NCBI RefSeq assembly: GCF_004168205.1
Contig: NZ_RCYB01000036.1
Coordinates: 1 to 21,547 of the forward strand
From: Catenibacterium sp. co_0103
Lineage (GTDB): Bacteria; Bacillota_I; Bacilli_A; Erysipelotrichales; Coprobacillaceae
Direction: 5' to 3'
DNA: 21,547 nt
The notes under the pieces are model-generated. The model was not told the DNA's origin. It searched no databases and saw nothing but the letters and a program-made list of their open reading frames with translations. Positions 6,785 through 14,075 of this stretch are shown piece after piece. How positions within the stretch are numbered: position 1 is the stretch's first letter; each line of letters begins with the position of its first letter. A program made the translations under genes and the position numbers.

Positions 6785-7438
6785 TTAAATTTCTTTAAAT
6801 GAATCAATCACTTTTGTTACTCCTGGTAACTTCTGATATTCTTCTCTTTTATTTGCAGAATCGATTACGATTATATTTCTACATCCTGCTTTATAGGCAT
6901 TCTCAATACCACTTAGGGAGTCTTCAACGATTAAGCAGTCACTTATATCTACTCCTAGAATATTAGCTGCTTTCTTGAACATCATGATCTTATTATCATA
7001 TGTTCCATCATCATAAACAATATCATCAGGATTAATCCAATGATCAAGATGGAATGATTCTACAAAGAAATCAATATTTGGTTTAATGGATGCACTTGCG
7101 ATAGTAAATGGAATGTTGTTGTTTTTAAGCTTATCAAAGAATTCTGTAGCGCCAGCAACTAAATGAAATGTTTCTTTATCTTCCTTACAGAATTCACGAT
7201 AGTACTGTTCTTTAAGTAAAGAATATTTCTGTTTCACTTCATCTGTACATTGTCCATCAAACATATATTCAATGATCTTATTATTAGGAACACCATTGAA
7301 ATGTTCATGTAGCTCTTCTTCGCTAATTCCATGATGTCTTATTTCCTCGGAAATCTTTCCCCAGGCTAATACATGCTTTGGATTGTCAAAAAACAATGTT
7401 CCATTAAAATCAAATATAACTCCTTTATAAGAATTCAT
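6785..7438 (-). CDS. HAD-superfamily protein, beta-phosphoglucomutase-like, with variant DxN motif
   Basis: A 217-residue subfamily-IA HAD protein with an alpha-helical cap. Motif I is DFNGT (Asp10, Asn12), motif II lies in FTIASAS, the lysine motif is in KIMMFKKAA, and motif IV is VEDSLSGIENA. Overall it resembles beta-phosphoglucomutase and sugar-phosphatase HADs. The second motif-I aspartate, the usual general acid/base, is asparagine, so ordinary phosphatase or mutase chemistry may be weakened or altered. It is the last gene of the lac operon (two bases after lacG), so a hexose-phosphate substrate is likely. ATG 7438 places motif I at the normal position. A name such as pgmB would be unsafe. 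Confidence 0.75.
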   Translation of the reverse strand: MNSYKGVIFDFNGTLFFDNPKHVLAWGKISEEIRHHGISEEELHEHFNGVPNNKIIEYMFDGQCTDEVKQKYSLLKEQYYREFCKEDKETFHLVAGATEFFDKLKNNNIPFTIASASIKPNIDFFVESFHLDHWINPDDIVYDDGTYDNKIMMFKKAANILGVDISDCLIVEDSLSGIENAYKAGCRNIIVIDSANKREEYQKLPGVTKVIDSFKEI

Positions 7439-7440
7439 AA

Positions 7441-8841
7441 CTACACCTCTTTCGTTTCTGATACGCCCTTATACCAATAAGCACTTGCTTTTGGATAACG
7501 TTTCTGTGTTTCATAGTCTACATAGAATAAGCCATAACGCTTATTATATCCATTAGTCCATGAGAACATATCCATTAATGACCATACAAAGTAGCCCTTT
7601 ACATTAACACCCACTTCAACTGCCTTTAATGCATACTGTAAATGTTTCTTGATATAATCAATTCTTGGTGCATCATCAATCACACCATCTACAAATTCAT
7701 CTTTATAACCCATACCGTTTTCTGTAATATAGATACACTTGTAGTTTGGATACTGCTGACGAATACGCACTAACATATCAAACATACTTTCTGGATGAAT
7801 TAACCAGTCCCAGTCTGTTCTAGGAATACCTTCTTTTTCCATTCTACGTCCTACATTCTTTAAGCAGAAACGTGAAGTACCCTTTTCACCAGTTCCATTA
7901 TGATGGATATCATTCTCACCATCATAGTACTGAATGAAACGTGACTGGTAATAGTTCATACCCATATAGTCAATTAAGACTGCTGCTTTCTTCATAACTT
8001 CAAAGTCTTCATCTCTTAAGTCTAGCTGACCATTATTAATAGCTACTAAACGATCTACAATTTCCATTGTTTCAGTAGAGTAATATCCTTTGAATGTTGC
8101 ATCTAATAAGAACTGGTTCTGTAATACATCTTCGTTCTTTGCAGCCTGTATATCATCTAAACTATTTTCATCATAAGGATACTTATATTCTAATGACTGT
8201 ACACAGCCAATCTGTCCTTTATATCCTGCTTCTTTATAAGCAACAACAGCTTTCGCATGAGCAAGCATCATATTATGCATAATCTGGAATGCTTTTGTCA
8301 TATTATATTTTTCACCATTAGGGAATGTTCCTTCAATATAAGTGTTTGTAGCTACTGCCCAGATTTCATTGAAAGTAAACCAGTATTTAACTTCATCCTT
8401 ATATTCTTCAAAACAGAACTTTGCATAGTCTACAAATGCATCTACTGTTTCTCTATTTAAAAAGTCACCCTTCTGATATAAAGTATCAGGTGTATCAAAA
8501 TGATGTAATGTGATAAATGGTTCTACATTATTCTTATGACATTCCTGGAATACTCTATGATAGAAATCAATACCTTCCTGATTGATTTTTCCTGTACCAT
8601 CAGGGAAGATACGTGCCCATGAAATAGAGATACGAATTCCATTAATACCAAACATTTTACATAGCTTTAAATCTTGTCCATACTGGTGGTAGAAATCACT
8701 GGCAGGGTCTGCCTTGAAACGACCCTGCTTTGCAAGAAAGTCATCCCAAGACACTTTACCTTTACCATATTCTAATGTACTACCTTCACACTGATAAGCA
8801 GCTGTAGCGCCACCAAAGATAAAATCATCAGAGAATTTCAT
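7441..8841 (-). CDS. lacG: 6-phospho-beta-galactosidase (GH1)
   Basis: A 466-residue glycoside hydrolase family 1 enzyme that cleaves lactose-6-phosphate made by the PTS into galactose-6-phosphate and glucose. The acid/base Glu159 is in TFNE, the nucleophile Glu374 in ITENG. Phosphate-binding Ser427, Lys434 and Tyr436 are in FSWTNGYNKRYG, the signature separating phospho-glycosidases from plain beta-glucosidases. Length and residue spacing match lactococcal LacG within one residue. ATG 8841 is chosen because MKFSDDFIFGGATAAYQ is the usual beginning; an upstream frame to 8898 would run into lacE. It lies four bases after the lacE stop. A 6-phospho-beta-glucosidase with a wider substrate range is possible but less likely, given the lac-type transporter. 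Confidence 0.9.
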   Translation of the reverse strand: MKFSDDFIFGGATAAYQCEGSTLEYGKGKVSWDDFLAKQGRFKADPASDFYHQYGQDLKLCKMFGINGIRISISWARIFPDGTGKINQEGIDFYHRVFQECHKNNVEPFITLHHFDTPDTLYQKGDFLNRETVDAFVDYAKFCFEEYKDEVKYWFTFNEIWAVATNTYIEGTFPNGEKYNMTKAFQIMHNMMLAHAKAVVAYKEAGYKGQIGCVQSLEYKYPYDENSLDDIQAAKNEDVLQNQFLLDATFKGYYSTETMEIVDRLVAINNGQLDLRDEDFEVMKKAAVLIDYMGMNYYQSRFIQYYDGENDIHHNGTGEKGTSRFCLKNVGRRMEKEGIPRTDWDWLIHPESMFDMLVRIRQQYPNYKCIYITENGMGYKDEFVDGVIDDAPRIDYIKKHLQYALKAVEVGVNVKGYFVWSLMDMFSWTNGYNKRYGLFYVDYETQKRYPKASAYWYKGVSETKEV

Positions 8842-8845
8842 GTAC

Positions 8846-10507
8846 TTAACCTTCCTTTTCCTGTTCAACGATAAATTCAACAGCACCCTTAGGATCACGA
8901 GTTAACTGAATATATTGAGCACCCTTAGTTGCAATGACTTTAGTACCTTCTTTCGCATCCTGTTTTACTTCTTCTAAATGAGCCTGTACCTGTGGAGATA
9001 AGACAACGACATCATAGTTCTTTAAGATATCATAGTGATTACCATAAGCACTTGCAGTGGCATCTACTGGAAAACCAGTTTCTTTAGCCCCTTCTTTAAC
9101 AGCATTTGCAAACATAGCACTTGTACCAGCGCCTACACATAATACTAATACATTGATCTTCTTATCTAACTGAAGAGGTTCATTTGTTTCAGGTTCTTCT
9201 TCTTTAACCTGTTCTTCTAATGCTTCTAAAGCTTCTTTCTGTTTTTCTTCTTCTAATAATGAAGCATCATATGCTTTAACGAATGGTAAGTAAATAATAC
9301 CATCTACTACGATTAATAATACAGCAAGTAATACAGCTAAGAAACTAATACCTGTACCTAAAATCAAACCAATTGGAGCTGGAGTAGCCCAAGGTAATAC
9401 ATAAATGAATGAGTTCATCTTTAATACATCAACGAAGAATTTGAATAATGATACATTCACCATTGGTGCAAGTAAGAATGGAACAAAGAAATATGGGTTT
9501 AATACGATTGGAGTAGCAAATAATAATGGTTCATTAACTGCGAAACATACTGGAATGAAAGTTGTTTTACCAACAGCTTTTAACTGTTTAGATCTAGCAA
9601 ATAACATAAATAAGAATGGAACAACTAGAGTAGCACCTGTACCACCCATTGTACCTACGAAGTTACCTAAACCTACTGTTAATACATTTGCAGCCTGATG
9701 TCCTGCTTTAAATAATACTAAGTTTGCATCTACGTTTGCATAGATGATTGCAGCGATAGCTGGTTCAACAATACTTGGACCATGTACACCAACGAACCAG
9801 AACATTGCCATTGCACCCCAGATAATACAGATTCCTAAATAACCATCTGCAGCTGTGAATAATGGCTGTAATAATGTGATGATTGCTTCTGCAAAAGTAT
9901 AACCAAATAAATTACGAACAATTAAATCAATAATAACACATACCAATACTGAGAAAGAGAACGGGAACACATCTCTGAACATCTGAGAGATTGTCCCTGG
10001 CACTTCTTTTGGCATATGAATAGTGACATCTTTTTCAACACAGAACTTATACATCTTAACTGTGATGAATGCAGCGATGAATGAAGCAAGTAAACCTTTA
10101 GTACCTAAATAAGTAGTAGAGATACCAAGCTTTACATCACTGACTGCTAACATAAAGAAACCACAAATACTTGCAAGCATAACTGAAGTTGTGTTGATTA
10201 CTTTACCTTCTGGCAAACGACGATTCATGCTTTCAGCTAAGCACTTTGCAGTTGTTGCTGATACTAGTAAACCAACAATACCCATTGAATAGTTATAGAC
10301 TTTCCACAACCATGTTGAGACATCTGCTGGCAACTTAATTCCAAAGATTTCTGGAATTGAAGCAGCTAAGATAAATACACTTGAGAATAAGATGGCTGGC
10401 ATTGCTGTTAAGAAGCCATCACGTACAGCACCTAAATAAATATTTTGAGCAATTTTATCGAAAAATGGTTTACCTTTTTCAATTTTCTTAATGACAGCGT
10501 CTAACAT
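8846..10507 (-). CDS. lacE: PTS lactose transporter, EIICB component
   Basis: A 553-residue membrane permease fused to its phosphoryl-transfer domain. Residues about 1-410 form the EIIC channel (multiple hydrophobic segments, substrate-binding VGVHGPSIVEPA in the middle, NEPLLFATPIVLNP further on). An acidic linker (about 420-445, EEEKQKEALEALEEQ) follows. The C-terminal EIIB domain has its phosphorylated cysteine at residue 457 in VLVLCVGAGTSAM. It takes up lactose or a related beta-galactoside and phosphorylates it at C6 with phosphate from LacF. Domain order C-B and size are those of LacE. It overlaps the lacF stop by one base (TAATG), and lacG follows after four bases. Cellobiose-type PTS is the main alternative. 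Confidence 0.92.
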   Translation of the reverse strand: MLDAVIKKIEKGKPFFDKIAQNIYLGAVRDGFLTAMPAILFSSVFILAASIPEIFGIKLPADVSTWLWKVYNYSMGIVGLLVSATTAKCLAESMNRRLPEGKVINTTSVMLASICGFFMLAVSDVKLGISTTYLGTKGLLASFIAAFITVKMYKFCVEKDVTIHMPKEVPGTISQMFRDVFPFSFSVLVCVIIDLIVRNLFGYTFAEAIITLLQPLFTAADGYLGICIIWGAMAMFWFVGVHGPSIVEPAIAAIIYANVDANLVLFKAGHQAANVLTVGLGNFVGTMGGTGATLVVPFLFMLFARSKQLKAVGKTTFIPVCFAVNEPLLFATPIVLNPYFFVPFLLAPMVNVSLFKFFVDVLKMNSFIYVLPWATPAPIGLILGTGISFLAVLLAVLLIVVDGIIYLPFVKAYDASLLEEEKQKEALEALEEQVKEEEPETNEPLQLDKKINVLVLCVGAGTSAMFANAVKEGAKETGFPVDATASAYGNHYDILKNYDVVVLSPQVQAHLEEVKQDAKEGTKVIATKGAQYIQLTRDPKGAVEFIVEQEKEG

Positions 10508-10827
10508 TATTTTGTCCCTCTTTCTCTATATAAAGTAATAAAATCTTCAATAACATCTCTTAATAAGATTGTAGTCATCAAATGATCCTGTCCATGAATG
10601 AAGATAAATCCCATTTCCATATCTTCACCACGTGCTTCTTGCTGAAGAATAGTTGTCTGAGACTGATGTGCGAGATTGATATTTTCATCTGCTTCCTTTA
10701 ACTTTTCTTCTACATTATCAAAATTACCTGCACGCATTTCTTTTAATAATTCTAATAAAGTACTTCTTGCATCTCCTGAGTAAGCTACGATTTCAAAGCC
10801 TACCATACTTAATTCATCTTTAGTCAT
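10507..10827 (-). CDS. lacF: PTS lactose-specific EIIA component
   Basis: A 106-residue PTS Lac/Cel-family EIIA that takes phosphate from HPr and passes it to the EIIB domain of LacE. The phosphorylated residue is His78 in FIHGQDHLM, the same number as in classical LacF; Asp81 and His82 follow. FEIVAYSGDARS near the N-terminus is the family's first-helix motif. The ATG at 10827 is chosen because a longer frame to 10953 would begin inside the promoter and adds an unrelated hydrophobic stretch. The upstream region is A-rich with no clear Shine-Dalgarno, unlike nearly all other genes here. First gene of the lacF-lacE-lacG-HAD operon, about 30 bases from the predicted transcription start. Confidence 0.93.
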   Translation of the reverse strand: MTKDELSMVGFEIVAYSGDARSTLLELLKEMRAGNFDNVEEKLKEADENINLAHQSQTTILQQEARGEDMEMGFIFIHGQDHLMTTILLRDVIEDFITLYRERGTK

Positions 10828-10863
10828 TTTCTTTTTTTCTACTCTTTTGTTTTCTACAACTAC

Positions 10864-10892
10864 AGTGTAATCGCATTCATCACATTTGTCAA
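10864..10892 (-). promoter_or_regulatory. lac operon promoter
   Basis: Minus strand: a perfect -35 TTGACA (10892-10887), 17 bases, then -10 TACACT (10869-10864). Transcription should start near 10857, about 30 bases before the lacF ATG. Confidence 0.7.
10866..10879. promoter_or_regulatory. CcpA catabolite-repression (cre) site
   Basis: TGTAATCGCATTCA matches the cre consensus TGWNANCGNTNWCA at all but one defined position. It lies between the -35 and -10 boxes of the lac promoter and covers part of the -10. CcpA binding there would block RNA polymerase, as expected for glucose repression of a PTS sugar operon. Confidence 0.65.
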
Positions 10893-10935
10893 CAAATATA
10901 AACAATACAAAACAAATAATTAAATATTTACAAAC
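10891..10935. promoter_or_regulatory. Phased AACAAA motifs upstream of the lac promoter (candidate LacR operator)
   Basis: AACAAA/AACAAT motifs start at 10891, 10901 and 10911, exactly one helical turn apart, with a further ACAAAC at 10930-10935. The first overlaps the -35 box. DeoR-family repressors such as LacR bind repeated TTTGTT-type sequences, so this is the likely operator for the lac operon. Confidence 0.5.
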
Positions 10936-10971
10936 ATTTATGATAAAAAACAAGCTAAATCATTTTCTGTA

Positions 10972-10990
10972 TGTTTGTTTTTGTTTGTTT
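10972..10990. promoter_or_regulatory. Tandem TGTTTGTTT motifs upstream of lacR (candidate LacR operator)
   Basis: TGTTTGTTT occurs at 10972-10980 and 10982-10990, ten bases apart, in inverse orientation to the AACAAA cluster on the lacF side. It ends four bases before the lacR -35. It is a candidate autoregulatory operator or a second site for DNA looping. Confidence 0.5.
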
Positions 10991-10994
10991 TGTG

Positions 10995-11023
10995 TTGATT
11001 TAGATTATTTTGAATGATATACT
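10995..11023 (+). promoter_or_regulatory. lacR promoter
   Basis: TTGATT (10995-11000), 17 bases, TATACT (11018-11023). It is followed by an AAGGAG ribosome binding site at 11033-11038, nine bases before the lacR ATG. Confidence 0.7.
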
Positions 11024-11047
11024 GACACTGACAAGGAGAGTGAAAAC

Positions 11048-11803
11048 ATGTTAAAAAAGGAACGTCTTGTAAGAATTACACAGATGGTCAATCAAAAAGG
11101 TATTATTTCTATCAATGAAATTATGGAACAATTAGAAATATCAGATATGACCGCAAGAAGAGATTTAGATGAATTAGAGAAGTCTGGTAAATTATTAAGA
11201 GTACATGGTGGAGCACAGAGTTTATCTTTTAGTATGGATCATGAACGTTCTCATTTAGAGAAGTCTTCTGTACAGATAGAAGAAAAAACAAGAATTGCGC
11301 ATAAAGCAGCAAGTCTTATTCAAGAAGGAGAAACTATATTCTTAGGTCCTGGTACTACTATTCAGTTATTAGCTGAGCAGTTATGTGGACGTAATATTAG
11401 AGTAGTTACGAATTCTCTTGCAGTATTTAATATCTTGAGTGGTCATACTCCTACTGATGTAATGTTAACAGGTGGAGAATATCGTAGTAATACAAATACC
11501 TTTGTAGGTCCAATCACAAATATGGTATTAAGTAAACTAAGATATACAAAAGCCTTTATTGGATGTAACGGTATCTTTAATAGTGGTATTACAACTTATT
11601 CATTAGAAGAGGGAGAATCACAGGGAATACCTTTAGATAATTCGAAGAATAGATATTTACTTGTAGATTCTACTAAGTTTAATCGTTCTGACTTTTATAT
11701 CTTCTATGATCTCTTTAATTTTGATGCAGTCATTACCGATAATGAAATTGATCCTGATGTATTAAAACATTATAAAGAATATACAACTATTGTAACGGTA
11801 TAG
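11048..11803 (+). CDS. lacR: DeoR-family transcriptional repressor of the lac operon
   Basis: A 251-residue DeoR/GlpR-type regulator. The N-terminal winged helix-turn-helix (about 1-60) contains INEIMEQLEISDMTARRDLDELEKSGKLLRVHGGAQS, broken at the family's usual points: the recognition helix SDMTARRDL and the wing RVHGGA. The C-terminal sensor domain (about 75-250) has GPGTTIQLLAEQL and VTNSLAVFNIL, the sugar-phosphate binding fold. The general likeness to streptococcal and lactococcal LacR is close, and in those tagatose-6-phosphate is the inducer. It is divergent from lacF with a 220-base shared control region, so it most likely represses the lac operon and itself. A zinc-ribbon gene follows 12 bases later. 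Confidence 0.88.
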   Translation: MLKKERLVRITQMVNQKGIISINEIMEQLEISDMTARRDLDELEKSGKLLRVHGGAQSLSFSMDHERSHLEKSSVQIEEKTRIAHKAASLIQEGETIFLGPGTTIQLLAEQLCGRNIRVVTNSLAVFNILSGHTPTDVMLTGGEYRSNTNTFVGPITNMVLSKLRYTKAFIGCNGIFNSGITTYSLEEGESQGIPLDNSKNRYLLVDSTKFNRSDFYIFYDLFNFDAVITDNEIDPDVLKHYKEYTTIVTV

Positions 11804-11815
11804 GGAGAACTCACT

Positions 11816-12097
11816 ATGAAAAAGACTGGAATCTGCCCAAAATGTAATCATGATAAAATTATTATTATTAAAGATCAGCTCCATGAAAATGGTGGTGGTA
11901 ATATTTCTCAAATAACGAATCATATTAATAAGCCTCCGCAAGTTTTCGCTATATTCAAAGAGGGAAATACCGCAAAGAAGACTTTCTATATTTGTGAGAA
12001 TTGTGGTTATATTGAAGAATACTTAGACAAGGAAGAAATCAAGAAATTGCTTAATTATAAACCTGTTGGTAGTAAGATAAAGGATATCTTCAAATGA
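11816..12097 (+). CDS. Small zinc-ribbon protein of unknown function
   Basis: A 93-residue soluble protein. Paired cysteines at 7/10 (CPKC) and 60/63 (CENC) bracket a 49-residue insert containing a Gly-rich turn, and would form a four-cysteine zinc ribbon. The C-terminus (EEYLDKEEIKKLLNYK) is a charged helix. It resembles small 'nucleic-acid-binding zinc-ribbon' proteins of Firmicutes, but nothing here proves a nucleic-acid target. GGGAGA ten bases upstream supports ATG 11816. It is 12 bases after lacR, with no promoter between, so is probably co-transcribed with it and ends at the next terminator. A role in lactose use is not implied. Confidence 0.75.
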   Translation: MKKTGICPKCNHDKIIIIKDQLHENGGGNISQITNHINKPPQVFAIFKEGNTAKKTFYICENCGYIEEYLDKEEIKKLLNYKPVGSKIKDIFK

Positions 12098-12104
12098 TTA
12101 TACA

Positions 12105-12129
12105 AGCCGTGCAACACGCACGGCTTTTT
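12105..12129 (+). terminator. Terminator of lacR and the zinc-ribbon gene
   Basis: AGCCGTGC (12105-12112) pairs perfectly with GCACGGCT (12118-12125) around AACAC, followed by five T. Confidence 0.9.
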
Positions 12130-12135
12130 AGATAC

Positions 12136-12167
12136 AAAAAAATCAGAAGACAGCATCTGTCTTCTGA
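12136..12167 (-). terminator. Terminator of the SPFH operon
   Basis: On the minus strand an 11-bp perfect stem (12167-12157 with 12153-12143, TCAGAAGACAG arms) and a three-base loop, followed by a seven-T run (12142-12136). It faces the previous terminator. Confidence 0.9.
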
Positions 12168-12173
12168 CTGTTG

Positions 12174-13079
12174 TTACTCAGGCTTTTTAGGATCCTTAAG
12201 TGATTCTGATAAAGTTGTAAGTGTACCAGCTAACCCTGCTAAGTCATTAGGTACAATAATCTTTGTAGCTTGTCCATCAGCTAAGTTCTTTAATGCTTTT
12301 AATCCTTCTAACTGGATATAAGCTGATTCAGGATTTGCTTCATTAATATACTGAATAGCTTTAGCTTGTGCTTCATAAACAAGTCTTAATGCTTCAGCCT
12401 GACCTTCAGCTTTCGCAATCTGTGCTTCTTTTTCAGCTGTTGCACGTAATACAAGAGATTCCTTATCTCCTTCAGCATTTAAGATAGCAGCCTGTTTTTT
12501 ACCTTCAGCAACTAAGATAGATTCACGTCTTTCACGTTCTGCACGCATCTGTTTTTCCATTGCTTCCTGAATATCTTTTGGTGGAAGAATGTTTTTAACT
12601 TCTACTCTAGTTACCTTGATACCCCATGGATCAGTGGCATCATCAAGAATAGATCTCATCTTAGAGTTAATGATATCTCTTGATGTTAATGTGTCATCTA
12701 ATTCAAGTTCCCCAATGATATTTCTTAATGTAGTTGCAGTTAATGTTTCAATCGCATTAATTGGTCTTACTACACCATAAGTAAATAACTTAGGATCTGT
12801 GATAGAGAAATAGACTACTGTATCAATCTGCATTGTAACGTTATCTTTAGTAATAACTGGCTGTGGAGCGAAGTCCATAACCTGTTCCTTTAATGATACA
12901 CGATTAGATACACGATCAATTAAAGGAATAAGAATATGTAAACCTACATTTAATGTACGGTCATATGCACCGATTCTTTCTACTACATAAGCATATGACT
13001 GTGGAACAATCTTTACTGTACTGAAAATAAGAATAACAACAATTGCGATTAATAAAATCATTAAAATAAATCCTAACAT
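12174..13079 (-). CDS. SPFH/band-7 (stomatin/QmcA-like) membrane protein
   Basis: A 301-residue protein with one N-terminal transmembrane helix (about 3-22, FILMILLIAIVVILIF), an SPFH domain (about 25-185, including VPQSYAYVVERIGAYDRTLNVGLH and PPKDIQEAMEKQMRAERERRE) and an alanine/glutamate-rich coiled coil (about 190-250). Stomatin-like proteins of this kind oligomerise on the cytoplasmic membrane and organise microdomains or scaffold membrane proteases. It lies one base after an NfeD gene; NfeD-stomatin pairs are a known conserved unit. A clear GGAGGGG RBS precedes ATG 13079. It is closer to QmcA/stomatin than to HflK/HflC, judging by the paired NfeD and single gene. Confidence 0.9.
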   Translation of the reverse strand: MLGFILMILLIAIVVILIFSTVKIVPQSYAYVVERIGAYDRTLNVGLHILIPLIDRVSNRVSLKEQVMDFAPQPVITKDNVTMQIDTVVYFSITDPKLFTYGVVRPINAIETLTATTLRNIIGELELDDTLTSRDIINSKMRSILDDATDPWGIKVTRVEVKNILPPKDIQEAMEKQMRAERERRESILVAEGKKQAAILNAEGDKESLVLRATAEKEAQIAKAEGQAEALRLVYEAQAKAIQYINEANPESAYIQLEGLKALKNLADGQATKIIVPNDLAGLAGTLTTLSESLKDPKKPE

Positions 13080-13080
13080 C

Positions 13081-13512
13081 TTAGTTCCCCTCCTTTTTTA
13101 CAACTAGATGTGCACCTTCAATTGCGACAACTTCTCCATATTCTCCTTCTTCTAAAGTCAAATTATGAAGTGAAGACGCTGACCAAATCTGATTCTTAAT
13201 TCTTACTTCACCCATATGATCTGCATCAATTCTCTTAATAACGAGAGCATGAGATCCTATAAGTGCATCATTATTCGTATGTATTATGTTGCCTTTCAGA
13301 CTTTTTACAGCCATAGGACGTGCCACTATCGCGCATATAACAGATACCACAAGAAATATAGCGACCTGTATTGGAACTGATACATTCAATAAGCAGGCAA
13401 TCAATGCCGCAAAAGCACCAATCACAAACCAGACACTTACTAGTGATACCGTGAGTATTTCTACCACAATACACGCAATCATAACACCTGACCACACTAC
13501 CAAACTATCCAT
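13081..13512 (-). CDS. NfeD-like membrane protein
   Basis: A 143-residue short NfeD protein. Three hydrophobic segments (about 4-22, 25-42 and 47-66) are followed by a soluble C-terminal OB-fold domain (about 80-143, GSHALVIKRIDADHMGEVRIKN onward). It lacks the serine-protease domain of long NfeD proteins. Short NfeD proteins are membrane partners of SPFH/stomatin proteins; the partner gene lies one base downstream. AAGGAGGG upstream supports ATG 13512. The start overlaps the end of the preceding 128-aa gene by eight bases, which indicates a three-gene translationally coupled operon. Confidence 0.85.
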   Translation of the reverse strand: MDSLVVWSGVMIACIVVEILTVSLVSVWFVIGAFAALIACLLNVSVPIQVAIFLVVSVICAIVARPMAVKSLKGNIIHTNNDALIGSHALVIKRIDADHMGEVRIKNQIWSASSLHNLTLEEGEYGEVVAIEGAHLVVKKEGN

Positions 13513-13891
13513 TTAGTCTTCCCTCCTTGTAGTCAACAATGAGAACTTCATGAACAATGTCATATGTTCCTTTAAACTTATAAACATTCTTTTCATTGAA
13601 ATCGAGAGGAATCAAATCAGCAAGTTCTTTAATAAATGGTTTATTGGTGATTCTTCCATAGGACTTACCTCTTGATATCTTATGAAGCTGGTCCTGTGGA
13701 TAGATTCCGTCATTGATAGCTTGCTTCCCCACGGGTTTGATACCGATACAATGATTGTCATAATCAATACCTAATAGAACATAATTCACATTTTCAAAAT
13801 GCATGCATGCTGTCGTATTCAATGTAATATTTGTTTCATAAATGGAGACGACAGATGCATTCAGTTCGTTTGTATTCCAGACAAAGTTCAT
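13505..13891 (-). CDS. Conserved-looking protein of unknown function, first gene of the NfeD-SPFH operon
   Basis: A 128-residue soluble protein that I do not recognise. It has no signal peptide, membrane segment or cysteine pair. It is beta-rich (ITLNTTACMHFENVNYVLLGIDYDNHCIGIKPV), with a mid-region SRGKSYGRITNKPFIKELADLI and a closing YKFKGTYDIVHEVLIVDYKEG that suggest a small DNA- or ligand-binding barrel, but this is only a reading of the pattern. ATG 13891 is chosen for its ideal GGAGGTGAT RBS; an upstream frame to 13942 would begin inside the promoter. Overlap with nfeD suggests a shared role in membrane organisation. Confidence 0.8.
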   Translation of the reverse strand: MNFVWNTNELNASVVSIYETNITLNTTACMHFENVNYVLLGIDYDNHCIGIKPVGKQAINDGIYPQDQLHKISRGKSYGRITNKPFIKELADLIPLDFNEKNVYKFKGTYDIVHEVLIVDYKEGRLNG

Positions 13892-13910
13892 GTTTATCAC
13901 CTCCAATATC

Positions 13911-13939
13911 ATTATATTATTTTTATTATTTTTATTCAA
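13911..13939 (-). promoter_or_regulatory. Promoter of the unknown gene-NfeD-SPFH operon
   Basis: Minus strand TTGAAT (13939-13934), 17 bases, TATAAT (13916-13911), about 20 bases before the first start codon. The perfect -10 in an extremely AT-rich stretch keeps confidence moderate. Confidence 0.6.
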
Positions 13940-14043
13940 CAAAAATAGTAAAATGAGAAAAAGCTATAACATTAAGACAGTATTTCTACTGTATAATCAA
14001 CACTTAACATATTCAAAAAGCCAATGATTCATTCATAGAAGAC

Positions 14044-14075
14044 ACAAAAAAAACTTCTGTTTTTATACAGAAGTT
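14044..14075 (-). terminator. Terminator of the Cof-type HAD gene
   Basis: On the minus strand AACTTCTGT (14075-14067) pairs perfectly with ACAGAAGTT (14060-14052) around a six-base loop, followed by an eight-T tail ending near 14045. The 5' arm includes two bases of the stop codon. Confidence 0.9.

Noticed and set aside
9405..9698. Plus-strand open frame of 97 codons inside lacE
   Set aside because: It is antisense to a strongly supported EIIC membrane domain and has no RBS; a codon-bias shadow.
10828..10953. 42-residue hydrophobic N-terminal extension of LacF
   Set aside because: It would read through the promoter, cre site and operator motifs; EIIA-Lac proteins are soluble and about 105 residues.
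10891..10990. Possible CRISPR-like or tandem repeat array between lacF and lacR
   Set aside because: Units are only 6-9 bases with 10-bp spacing and lie in a divergent promoter; operator motifs are the better reading.
12589..12780. Plus-strand open frame opposite the SPFH gene, and similar ones opposite mbl, nfeD, ricT and rsmI
   Set aside because: All fall inside well-supported genes on the other strand and show no initiation signals.
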